Part shown: piece by piece, positions 1 to 6,677 of the stretch
How positions within the stretch are numbered: position 1 is the first letter of the stretch
Layout: each line of letters begins with the position of its first letter
Assembly (NCBI GenBank): GCA_012797915.1
Contig: JAAZOE010000570.1
Location: 1-9,840 of the forward strand
Source: Candidatus Zixiibacteriota bacterium
GTDB taxonomy: Bacteria; Zixibacteria; MSB-5A5; GN15; JAAZOE01
Reading direction: 5' to 3'
Length of the DNA: 9,840 nucleotides
The notes under the pieces: generated by a model
Seen by the model: only the letters and a program-made list of their open reading frames with translations
Told to the model about the DNA's origin: nothing
Database searches by the model: none
Program-made: the position numbers and the translations under genes

Positions 1-149
1 AATTTCTTGTACACCAAATTGCCGACGCCCAGGACTTCATTGTCCACGATCAGTTTGGCGTCGGCAAGATTGGCTTCCAGTTTCAAGGCGGCGGAACCTT
101 TTCCACCGGAGGCGGCTGCCGGAGCAGTTGCGGCCGGGGTTGAACCGGA
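1..149 (-). pseudogene. In-frame continuation past the TAA stop: Ala/Pro linker plus PEGA-like segment (partial, runs off left edge)
   Basis: Read leftwards from 149 in exactly the frame of the zinc-ribbon gene, there is no stop as far as the window edge. The translation begins with a Ser/Thr/Pro/Ala/Gly linker of about 20 residues. A compact segment follows, containing LKLEANLADAKL, then IVDNEVLGVGNLVY, before the edge. The pattern of beta strand, 'A.L.VD', turn and 'LG.G' is that of a PEGA-type surface beta domain (family knowledge; the match is by eye). There is no ATG and no Shine-Dalgarno sequence in this stretch, so a separate gene starting here is unlikely. It reads as the C-terminal part of the upstream gene, cut off by one stop codon. 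A single CAA-to-TAA change, a base-call error, or chance preservation after a recent mutation could explain it. The true extent lies outside the window. Confidence 0.5.
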
Positions 150-1316
150 TTATTGTCTCACCGGCGCAGGCTCGGGGGTCCCGGTGACGGCCGGAATCGG
201 ATCTCCCGCGGCGGCGGAATATTGACCGGCCGCATTCGGCTGCGGTATTAGGGCGATGGTGGTCACCTGGTCGTCCACCACGGAGACGTTATCAGTCTTC
301 AGGGAGCCATCGGGCAGCTGACACCGGATGACATAGGTCCCGGTGGGAACCTGTTCGAAGCGGAAAAATCCGAAGCCATCGACGGTGGTATTCTGACCGG
401 CTTCCGGAAGGCTGATTTTGGCGCCGGAGCGGATCGGGCGGCCGTCCTGATCCACGACCACGCCGACGACGTCGCCGACGCCCGGCAAGGTTGGGGAAAG
501 AAATTGGGCCGCGATAAACACGACCGCCACCAGAACGGCGGCGGCAAAACCGGCAAAAATGTATTGCGGTTTGACTTTCTTGGGGCGCAGGAGATAGTGC
601 CGGTCCCCAATAACCAGTTCATCGCCGGTGGCTGGTTGATAGGCGCCGGTCAATTGAATGACATTTTTGCGGAAGTAGGCCGGGTGACGGACCGGCGGCG
701 ACTGAAGAAATCCTTCCGGTTCTTCGGGATTTTGGGCGGCCTGGTCAGTTGCGGCCGCCGCCGGGATGGCGGCGAGGGCGATTTTTTGCGTCGCCTCGGC
801 GGTCGGCCTTTCGATCGGATTCTCCGGCGATGGTTCACTGGGGGGAGGACCGGACATTTTGCGGAAAAGAGCCGAGGCATCCTCGGCCGTAATCTCGTCG
901 CTGTCTTCCGGTTCGGCATAGAATGACGAACGGATCTTTTCGGCTTCCTCGGCTGATAACTTATGCATCTGGGCGGTTCCGCCGTCGGCCTCGGCCGGAG
1001 CCGGTGCTGCCGGGCCGTCTTCCGCCTTTTGTTTGCCGACGGTTTCACTCTCGGCGTTTTCGTTCCGGGCGGTTTCGTCCCCGGCACCCATCATGTCTCC
1101 GGGATGGCAGATTTCGAGATTCTCGCCGACCGGAGAATCCCCTTCCTGAAGCGGCTCCTCCGTTGCGGCAGAGGCGGGTTCATCGGGGAGTCTGACTTCG
1201 GGAACGGATTCCTCGTCGTCCTCCGGGCGGGTCGGTTTTAGCGCGGCGCCGCAATTGGGACAAGACGTGGCGGAATCGTCCGGCGCCTGATATTTGCATA
1301 TCTGACAAATGGACAA
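150..1316 (-). CDS. Zinc-ribbon, single-pass membrane protein with carboxypeptidase-regulatory-like domain
   Basis: 388 residues if started at the TTG at 1316-1314. That codon sits 5 nt after AAAGGAG and gives the N-terminus MSICQICKY. The frame stays open to a TTG at 1349, but that start has no ribosome site and would hide the Shine-Dalgarno sequence inside the gene. Cys4-X2-Cys7-X11-Cys19-X2-Cys22 is a zinc ribbon. Residues about 29-245 are rich in Glu, Asp, Pro and Ala and look disordered. One hydrophobic helix lies at about 252-273 (IFAGFAAAVLVAVVFIAA). Residues about 282-359 carry the hallmarks of a carboxypeptidase-regulatory-like (CarboxypepD_reg) fold: VVGVVVDQDGRPI, then VDGFGFFRFEQVPTGTY. 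The zinc ribbon should be cytoplasmic and the beta domain periplasmic, as in a sensor, scaffold or envelope-anchoring protein; the exact function is unknown. The frame continues beyond the TAA into a PEGA-like stretch, so this may be the front part of a longer protein. It is divergent from the lipoprotein gene. Confidence 0.8.
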   Translation of the reverse strand: MSICQICKYQAPDDSATSCPNCGAALKPTRPEDDEESVPEVRLPDEPASAATEEPLQEGDSPVGENLEICHPGDMMGAGDETARNENAESETVGKQKAEDGPAAPAPAEADGGTAQMHKLSAEEAEKIRSSFYAEPEDSDEITAEDASALFRKMSGPPPSEPSPENPIERPTAEATQKIALAAIPAAAATDQAAQNPEEPEGFLQSPPVRHPAYFRKNVIQLTGAYQPATGDELVIGDRHYLLRPKKVKPQYIFAGFAAAVLVAVVFIAAQFLSPTLPGVGDVVGVVVDQDGRPIRSGAKISLPEAGQNTTVDGFGFFRFEQVPTGTYVIRCQLPDGSLKTDNVSVVDDQVTTIALIPQPNAAGQYSAAAGDPIPAVTGTPEPAPVRQ

Positions 1317-1382
1317 GGATACTCCTTTCCCTGATTTTCCACTAAACAATTTATCGGCCGTTCAGTCTTATTCTTGAATTAT

Positions 1383-1401
1383 CCGTCGGCGGGGTCGACG
1401 G
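1383..1401. promoter_or_regulatory. Short GC-rich dyad in the divergent intergenic region
   Basis: CCGTCG at 1383-1388 and CGACGG at 1396-1401 form a perfect 6-bp inverted repeat with a 7-nt spacer. No T-run follows on either strand, so it is not an intrinsic terminator. It could be part of an operator or a hairpin in the leader of the minus-strand gene. Such short GC repeats also arise by chance in DNA of this composition. Confidence 0.25.
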
Positions 1402-1405
1402 CCCA

Positions 1406-1420
1406 TGACCAGAATGGTCA
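1406..1420. promoter_or_regulatory. Operator-like inverted repeat TGACC-N5-GGTCA
   Basis: Perfect 5-bp arms, TGACC (1406-1410) and GGTCA (1416-1420), are separated by AGAAT. The centre lies about 40 bp upstream of the -35 box of the lipoprotein promoter and about 97 bp upstream of the TTG start of the divergent zinc-ribbon gene. A dimeric regulator could act on both genes from there. This is a shape-and-position argument only; no specific regulator family is recognised. Confidence 0.3.
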
Positions 1421-1451
1421 AGGAGTTAGCAGATAATTTCGTAAAAACGGC

Positions 1452-1480
1452 TTGACAGAGCCGCGCCGGCCGAATACATT
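1452..1480 (+). promoter_or_regulatory. Sigma70-type promoter for the lipoprotein gene
   Basis: A consensus -35 box TTGACA (1452-1457), a 17-bp spacer and a -10 box TACATT (1475-1480, 4 of 6 consensus bases) predict a transcript start near 1487. That leaves a 5' leader of about 36 nt, which is T-rich at 1479-1497. A strong ribosome site GGGAGG (1509-1514) sits 8 nt before the ATG at 1523. The geometry is ideal, and this is the best promoter in the window. Confidence 0.7.
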
Positions 1481-1522
1481 TGTGTTTTGTTTTTTTGACC
1501 CGTTGACCGGGAGGATGGTTAG

Positions 1523-2875
1523 ATGAATATCAGCGTCAGGCATCTGTTGTTCCTGCTTGCAGTTAGCGGCTTTCTACTGGTTGCCGTGGGGTGTTCCCAG
1601 AAAGATGATGTCGTCCAGCCGAAGCAAATGGCGACGATCATTCTGGAACCGAGTCAGCTTCCCACCCTGGACACCTTGTATGCCTATGAGGTATGGATGG
1701 TTGCCATAGACGGCGGGGATTCGACTTTCACGTCCCTGGGAAAATTCCTCTGGAACAACTACTGGAATCGGTTTCTGACCCTGGACGGCGAAGTCATGTC
1801 GGGTTCGTTCGACGTGCCCGCCCCCTGGTACGACTACGATCGTATCATGATTTCGATCGAAAATCGCGTCGACCCCGATCCGCTGGCTCCGTCCGGAACC
1901 ATCCTGGCGATCGATGACGTCATCGATCCGACCACCCGGCCCATACGGATGAAATTCCCCGGATACATGTTCGAAGCGCTCGGGTATTATTTCGTCGGGA
2001 CGCCGACCAACGACACCTCGGTGGCCGATGCGCTGGATGACGTCGATGACGCTCGCGGCTTGTGGTTGTGCTCCCGGGCCCTGACCCAGCGGCAGATGCA
2101 GGATACACTGGGCATCGATTCCTTCACCGTCCGGCAGACGGAACAGGATATGAACAACAAGTACACCCCGGATACCATCGGTATTGCCGGGTGGGTGTTG
2201 CAGGACAGCGTGATGGTCATCATCGGCTACGACACAATTTGGGATCATCGCCGGATCGAAATCACCTATATCGATACGGTCGATACCAACCATGGGTACG
2301 TGTTGTCCATCGAGCCGGATACCACCCCGACGGTTACCCATGAATACTATGCCTATGGGGCGCCGTTGGAAAACCTTCCGGATATCAGGCCGTACGGCTG
2401 GCGATACAATATCTGGGTGATGCTGGATCAATCGGGTGATTGGAATTATGGTCTCGAGAAGATGGTTCCTTTCGGTTATGAAGGACAATGGCGGTGGACC
2501 GGGGACACGACCTGGGGCGTTCTTCCGCTGGGGGCGTTCAACCGGGCCGACTCCGCCGACCTTGCCAATCCGTATATCAGCAATCGGGAAGTGCCCAATT
2601 ATCCCGGTGAGGATTTTGTCATCGACGCCGGCGGACTCGCCAACGTCAATCTTCGCCGACCGGTCAGCGGGTTCTGGGGCAGCGTTGTCGTGGGCATGGA
2701 GCCGGATCCGGAAAAGCTGACGATCGACCCCACCCGGAATTTCCCGCTCGTTTTTCTGGCCGATTCGCTGCGATCAGGACTCAACGCGCCGGATGAATAT
2801 CGGTCGCCGCATCCGCTTCATAATTGGAGCCAGACGATGCCGGTCATCGGCGTGACGGTGGTCTTCAAGCAATAA
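1523..2875 (+). CDS. Secreted lipoprotein with two related beta modules
   Basis: 450 residues. The N-terminus has Arg6, a hydrophobic stretch (residues 8-22) and a lipobox-like AVGC with Cys24 as the likely lipidated residue. The mature protein would be anchored in the envelope; Ser25 at +2 does not suggest inner-membrane retention. Residues about 45-133 contain YEVWMVAIDGG, SLGKF, then IMISIENRVDPDPLAPSGT. This resembles the C-terminal beta domain of RskA-type anti-sigma factors (family knowledge, matched by eye). Residues about 282-416 repeat the same order of landmarks: YNIWVMLDQ, LPLGAF, then SVVVGMEPDP and a closing hydrophobic strand. The middle part (about 175-270) is rich in Asp, Thr and Ile and is not recognised. 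No catalytic motif is visible, so binding or a structural role is more likely than an enzyme. It has its own promoter and a strong terminator, so it is probably monocistronic. Confidence 0.85.
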   Translation: MNISVRHLLFLLAVSGFLLVAVGCSQKDDVVQPKQMATIILEPSQLPTLDTLYAYEVWMVAIDGGDSTFTSLGKFLWNNYWNRFLTLDGEVMSGSFDVPAPWYDYDRIMISIENRVDPDPLAPSGTILAIDDVIDPTTRPIRMKFPGYMFEALGYYFVGTPTNDTSVADALDDVDDARGLWLCSRALTQRQMQDTLGIDSFTVRQTEQDMNNKYTPDTIGIAGWVLQDSVMVIIGYDTIWDHRRIEITYIDTVDTNHGYVLSIEPDTTPTVTHEYYAYGAPLENLPDIRPYGWRYNIWVMLDQSGDWNYGLEKMVPFGYEGQWRWTGDTTWGVLPLGAFNRADSADLANPYISNREVPNYPGEDFVIDAGGLANVNLRRPVSGFWGSVVVGMEPDPEKLTIDPTRNFPLVFLADSLRSGLNAPDEYRSPHPLHNWSQTMPVIGVTVVFKQ

Positions 2876-2896
2876 TCGGTTTCCGAGGCAGATATG

Positions 2897-2933
2897 ACCG
2901 GCCGGGGAGAGCGTCTTCCCGGCCGGTTTTTTT
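2897..2933 (+). terminator. Strong intrinsic terminator after the lipoprotein gene
   Basis: The arms ACCGGCCGGG (2897-2906) and CCCGGCCGGT (2918-2927) pair perfectly. The stem extends inwards by four more pairs (one G-U) to a GCG loop at 2911-2913, giving a 14-bp stem. A run of seven T follows at 2927-2933, and the stem begins 21 nt after the stop codon. It separates the lipoprotein transcript from the efflux operon. Confidence 0.92.
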
Positions 2934-3215
2934 ATGTCCGTTTGTGAAGGGAGAAGGCTTGCGGACATCGGTGCGGCCGATTATATTCGCATGCTGGAGG
3001 ATTTGATCGGAAGGGGTTTGTGAATCGGTCGCTGGCGGCGGCGGGCGGGCAGCGATTTCGCGACGAGGCGTGAATAACCGCGGCGGCGGATGGTACATAT
3101 TGATACACCATCGGTGACCGGGACGTATTACCTTGGCCCCGGTGGAAAAGTTGAAACAATGTCATCGGGAAACCGTCAAACAGGGTAAACAGGAAGCAAG
3201 GCAAAGGGTGCAGGT
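2934..3215 (+). promoter_or_regulatory. Non-coding leader before the efflux operon, with a weak candidate promoter
   Basis: No convincing gene lies here. A candidate promoter is TTGCGG (2959-2964), a 17-bp spacer and TATATT (2982-2987): a good -10 box but a poor -35 box. It would give a leader of roughly 220 nt. Within that leader TCGCTG (3029-3034) and CAGCGA (3050-3055) form a 6-bp stem with a 15-nt loop. An 11-codon frame starting at ATG 2991 has no ribosome site and is not called. The ribosome site of the next gene is AAGGG (3204-3208), 7 nt before its ATG. No T-run or known riboswitch shape was seen. Confidence 0.3.
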
Positions 3216-3977
3216 ATGGAATTGAAGCAGGGTGATTCTCCAACGGAATCGTCGGCCGACGGCACTGGGCAGCCGGCGGCCGGAATCTGGTCGACTATTA
3301 TCGGTGTGTTCTCGGCGCCGACACAGGCTTTTGCGCGGTATAATCAAAATCCGAGCATCTGGATCCCGCTCATCCTGACGGTCGTGCTGGTTTTCGTTTT
3401 TTCCGGCATCTTCTCTCCGTATCAAAGCCGGGCCAGTCTGGCGATGATGCGGCGGTCGCCCAGCATTGCGCCGGAGATGCTGCAGATGATCGAACAGCAG
3501 TCGGCCAACAGCGGCTTCCTGCAGGGGGCGGCAACCGGCGCGATCACCGCCGTGATCGCCGGCATCCTGGCCGCCTTGTTGGCGTGGCTGGTCGGGACGT
3601 TTTTCTTCGGCGGCACCACGACCTTCAAGAAAATCTGGGGGGTGACACTGCTGGGTGGATTGATCGGGGTCGCGGGCAAGTTGCTGCTGTTGCCGCTGGT
3701 CGTGGCCAAGAACAGCGTCACCGTCTCGCTGGGACCGGCGGCGTTGTACCCGGCCAAGGATATCACCTCGATTCTGTACATGATCCTGATGTTTTTCGAC
3801 GCGTTCACCATCTGGGCCATGATCGTCACCGGCATCGGGTACGGGGTTATCTTCGCCTTTTCACGGGGCAAGGGGATTGGCGTCTCCGTCATCGTCACCC
3901 TGGTGGGGATGATAGCCGCCCTGGGATTGGCGGTCATCGGCATGAGTTTCGCGGGTTTGGATATTCATTTTCTATGA
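3216..3977 (+). CDS. Yip1-family integral membrane protein
   Basis: 253 residues, about the usual length for bacterial Yip1-domain proteins. After a polar N-terminal tail (1-23), WSTIIGVFSAPTQAFAR is the typical entry motif, in which an amphipathic segment is followed by a Pro-containing hinge. About five hydrophobic segments follow at 48-66, 108-131, 140-163, 186-216 and 222-246. The FDAFTIWAMIVTGIG stretch (194-208) matches the conserved 'FD.F.IW....' signature of the family (family knowledge). There are no catalytic residues. The molecular role of bacterial Yip1 proteins is not settled; some sit beside transport operons. It is the first gene of the efflux operon, with the TolC-like gene starting 19 nt after its stop, so co-expression is likely. 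It might assist assembly or membrane insertion of the pump (inference). Confidence 0.85.
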   Translation: MELKQGDSPTESSADGTGQPAAGIWSTIIGVFSAPTQAFARYNQNPSIWIPLILTVVLVFVFSGIFSPYQSRASLAMMRRSPSIAPEMLQMIEQQSANSGFLQGAATGAITAVIAGILAALLAWLVGTFFFGGTTTFKKIWGVTLLGGLIGVAGKLLLLPLVVAKNSVTVSLGPAALYPAKDITSILYMILMFFDAFTIWAMIVTGIGYGVIFAFSRGKGIGVSVIVTLVGMIAALGLAVIGMSFAGLDIHFL

Positions 3978-3996
3978 GCCTGTATAGAGGTAGGGT

Positions 3997-5313
3997 ATGA
4001 AAAGACTGACAGCGTATTTGCTCGGACTGTTGCTGCTGGCCGGCATTTCGAAGGCCAGGGTATATTCCCTGCAGGAGTGCATCGAAATGGCCAGGAAGAC
4101 CGACAAAAATGTGATTACCGCCCGGAACAGCGTCCGCACGAGCAGCGACGCGGTGTGGGTGAATGGGGGACAGTTTTTGCCGTCGGTCGGCGTATCCGGG
4201 TCATATCGAAAGACCGATCGGGGTCCGACCTCACCGCAGGTGTACAGCACCGGCGGCGCCGTCATCGTCTCCCCCGGCGAGCCCGGTTTCACGATCAAGA
4301 GTTACTCCGCCGGTTTTTCCGTCGACTATACGCTGTTTGACGGCCTGCAGAACGTATGGAATTACTATAAAAGCCGGGCCAATAAAAAGGCGGCCGAATA
4401 TGATTACGCCGAGGCCGTGGCCTACCTGGTCTACAACGTGAAGGGACAGTATTATTATGTCCTGAAAACCATGCGGGACCTGGAGGTCGCCCGGGATGCC
4501 GTGAGGCGTTCGGAGGAGCTGTTGAAGCTGTTCGAGGAGAAATACGCGCTCGGCTCGGCCTCGCTGTCGGAAGTCCTCAAACAACGCGTCCAATACGGCA
4601 CGGATCAATTGACGCTGGTGACGGCGGACAAATCATACAAGTCGGCGCTGGATAACCTGGCCGTGTTGGCGGGCCTGGAGCCGGGCGGCGATTTCGCAAT
4701 CGCCGACATGGAACTCCAGAAGGAGGACATCGGCGAGGTCGACGCGTACGTTCGGCGGGCTTTGGCCGAACACCCCACAGTGCTGTCAGCCCGCGAAGGT
4801 ATCGCCGCCTCGAAATTCGGCGTGCGGTCGGCCTGGGGTCAGTTTCTTCCCACGCTCTATTGGGGCTATTCGTACGGATGGAGCAAGAACAGGTGGGCGG
4901 ACATGAAGAAATTCGGGCCGGAAGATCATTCGGGAACGGTCTCCCTGTCGCTTCAGTACCCCATTTTCAGCGGTTTCACGCGGAAGGCATCGCTGAGCGG
5001 AGCCAAGGCCGGACTGTCCAACGCCCGGGCCTATGACCTGCAGGCTCGCAACGGCGTCGTCCGCGATGTCCGCGAAGCCCATCACGGGATCAAGCTGGCC
5101 GAGGAGACGATGAAGCTGTCGGCCGAAACCGAGGCGGCGGCCAAAGAGGACATGGATCTGGTGCAGGCCAAATACAATCTGGGGGCGGCGGCGCTGTGGG
5201 AACTGCTGGATGCCGAGGTAAGTCTGAAGACGGCCCAGTTCAACCGAGTCAAGGCGGAATTCGATTACGCGCTGGCATTGGCCAAACTGCATTATACCAT
5301 GGGTGAGCAATAA
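3997..5313 (+). CDS. TolC-family outer-membrane efflux protein
   Basis: 438 residues, within the family's normal size. A signal peptide is clear: MKR, a hydrophobic core LLGLLLLAG and a likely cut after SKA (residue 20). The mature start YSLQECIEMA is the classic TolC-family opening helix. The internal duplication of the fold is visible. Beta-strand regions at about 64-119 and 286-330 each end in an aromatic/Gly turn (FDGLQN; FSGFTRK). Long helical regions carry the matching motifs KYALGSASLSEVL (182-194) and KYNLGAAALWELL (392-404). As a trimer it would form the outer-membrane barrel and periplasmic tunnel for the pump encoded downstream. The ribosome site is GAGG (3987-3990), 6 nt before the ATG. 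The adaptor gene follows after a gap of about 32 nt with no terminator. Confidence 0.93.
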   Translation: MKRLTAYLLGLLLLAGISKARVYSLQECIEMARKTDKNVITARNSVRTSSDAVWVNGGQFLPSVGVSGSYRKTDRGPTSPQVYSTGGAVIVSPGEPGFTIKSYSAGFSVDYTLFDGLQNVWNYYKSRANKKAAEYDYAEAVAYLVYNVKGQYYYVLKTMRDLEVARDAVRRSEELLKLFEEKYALGSASLSEVLKQRVQYGTDQLTLVTADKSYKSALDNLAVLAGLEPGGDFAIADMELQKEDIGEVDAYVRRALAEHPTVLSAREGIAASKFGVRSAWGQFLPTLYWGYSYGWSKNRWADMKKFGPEDHSGTVSLSLQYPIFSGFTRKASLSGAKAGLSNARAYDLQARNGVVRDVREAHHGIKLAEETMKLSAETEAAAKEDMDLVQAKYNLGAAALWELLDAEVSLKTAQFNRVKAEFDYALALAKLHYTMGEQ

Positions 5314-5345
5314 GCCCGGCGGGAATCGGTGTAAAGGTGACAGGC

Positions 5346-6677
5346 ATGAACAAAAAAGGCAAGAAGAAGTACCTGTGGATCGGCGGAATCGTCCTCGTGG
5401 CGGTGATTCTGGTGGTCGTCAACCTGCTGCAGTCGGGCAACGGCGCCGTCATGGTTCAGACCAAGAAGGCGTTCATCACCGATGTCACGGCGGTTGTCTC
5501 CGGATCGGGGACGATTCAACCCAAGACCAAAATCAACATCACCTCGGAAGTCAACGCGGCGATCATCAGCATTCCCGTCAAGGAAGGCGATTTTGTCTCG
5601 CGCGGCCAGGTGTTGCTGCAATTGGATACGGTCCAGTTGAAGGCCGATATGCAGTCGGCGTTGTACAACTATAATGAACTGGTGGCCTATCTCGACGGAT
5701 CGCGCGTCCTTTTGGACCAGCGCCAGGAGGAGTACCGGCGGCAGAAGGACCTGTTCGACAAGAAACTGACCTCTGAGCAGATGTACAAGGACGCCTATTA
5801 TGCCTGGAAAAACCAGGAAGCCAGCGTCGGCGCCATGGAACAGCAGAAAAACGCGGCCGCGGCGCGGCTGGAAAAGGCCCGCGACAACCTCAGCAAGACG
5901 ACCATTCGGGCGGCCATGGACGGAATCATCACTTTGATCGACTGTGAAGAAGGGGAAATCGCCCAGGCGCAGACGCCCTATTCCCAGGGCAAGACGCTGA
6001 TGGTCCTTTCCAATCTGTCGAATTTCGAAGTCGAGGTCGATATCGACGAGACCGACATCGCCGACCTCGATGTGGGCCAGAACGCCAAAATCGAAATCGA
6101 TGCCTTCCCCGACACGACATTCCCCGGCACGGTGGTGGAGATCGGCAACACCGCCACCGCCGCGGGGTACGGTTCCACCGACCAGGGGACGAACTTCAAG
6201 GTGAAAGTGGCCCTCAACGATATCAATCCCAAGATCCGGCCGGGGATGTCGGCCACGGTCGATATCACCACCAAGGAACACAAGGAGGTCGTGGCCACTC
6301 TGATTCAGGCGATTGTGGTCCGGGAGTTCGATCCCGACTCGTTGAAGAGCAGTGAGGCCGAGCCGGCAACGGGGACGTCGGCCGGCGAGGTTGCCGCTTC
6401 CCCGATGTCATCGGATTCCGCCTCGCCGGGACCGGCGGGTGCCAAGAAGAAGGTGGAACGGAAAGGGGTTTTCACCCTTCGCGAGGGGAAGGCCCGGTTT
6501 GTCGAAGTGCAAACCGGAATCGCCGACAAACAAAACATCGAAGTCATCTCCGGTCTGGCCAAGGATGACGAGGTCATCGTCGGCAGTTTCCGGATATTGC
6601 GGACGCTGACCGAAGGCGCGGCCGTCAAGGTGGACAACACCCTGCTGGAAAGGGATAAAGAGAATGAGTCTCATTGA
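5346..6677 (+). CDS. HlyD/MacA-like periplasmic adaptor subunit (membrane fusion protein)
   Basis: 443 residues from the ATG at 5346, chosen because AAGGTG (5334-5339) lies 6 nt ahead. An in-frame GTG at 5337 would add three residues but overlaps that site. Lys-rich residues 2-8 precede a signal anchor (about 9-28). Next come the first half of a lipoyl-like domain (about 45-95, with VKEGDFVSRGQVLLQLD), an alpha-hairpin (about 97-183), the second lipoyl half (TTIRAAMDGIITLI), a beta-barrel (about 225-310, ending in RPGMSATVDI) and a membrane-proximal domain (about 371-431, GVFTLREGKARFVEVQTGI). A Ser/Ala/Pro/Glu-rich insert of about 40 residues (328-370) splits the last two. The hairpin should contact the TolC-like channel and the lower domains the permeases. 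The end of the gene overlaps the ATPase start by 14 nt. Confidence 0.93.
   Translation: MNKKGKKKYLWIGGIVLVAVILVVVNLLQSGNGAVMVQTKKAFITDVTAVVSGSGTIQPKTKINITSEVNAAIISIPVKEGDFVSRGQVLLQLDTVQLKADMQSALYNYNELVAYLDGSRVLLDQRQEEYRRQKDLFDKKLTSEQMYKDAYYAWKNQEASVGAMEQQKNAAAARLEKARDNLSKTTIRAAMDGIITLIDCEEGEIAQAQTPYSQGKTLMVLSNLSNFEVEVDIDETDIADLDVGQNAKIEIDAFPDTTFPGTVVEIGNTATAAGYGSTDQGTNFKVKVALNDINPKIRPGMSATVDITTKEHKEVVATLIQAIVVREFDPDSLKSSEAEPATGTSAGEVAASPMSSDSASPGPAGAKKKVERKGVFTLREGKARFVEVQTGIADKQNIEVISGLAKDDEVIVGSFRILRTLTEGAAVKVDNTLLERDKENESH

Noticed and set aside
150..152. Reassignment or programmed readthrough of TAA
   Set aside because: CAA-TAA also ends the lipoprotein gene (2870-2875) and the TolC-like gene (5308-5313), where the downstream frame is clearly not coding. 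TAA therefore works as a normal stop here.
7..225. A 72-codon plus-strand open frame at the left edge
   Set aside because: It lies antisense to the Ala/Pro-rich C-terminal region of the zinc-ribbon gene and its continuation. It is low-complexity and has no supporting signals.
1460..1497. A GCCG/CGGC mini-hairpin followed by a T-rich tract, as a terminator
   Set aside because: The stem is only 4 bp, the T-rich tract is interrupted and lies well downstream, and the element overlaps an excellent promoter.
1574..2488. A 304-codon minus-strand open frame inside the lipoprotein gene
   Set aside because: The plus frame has a promoter, ribosome site, signal peptide and terminator; the antisense frame has none of these and no recognisable domain.
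2991..3023. An 11-codon frame as a leader peptide for the efflux operon
   Set aside because: It has no Shine-Dalgarno sequence, no run of regulatory codons and no attenuator-like hairpin with a T-run after it.
5292..6281. A 329-codon minus-strand open frame across the adaptor gene
   Set aside because: It is the complement of a clear HlyD/MacA-like gene with repetitive, non-protein-like composition and no motif or ribosome site.
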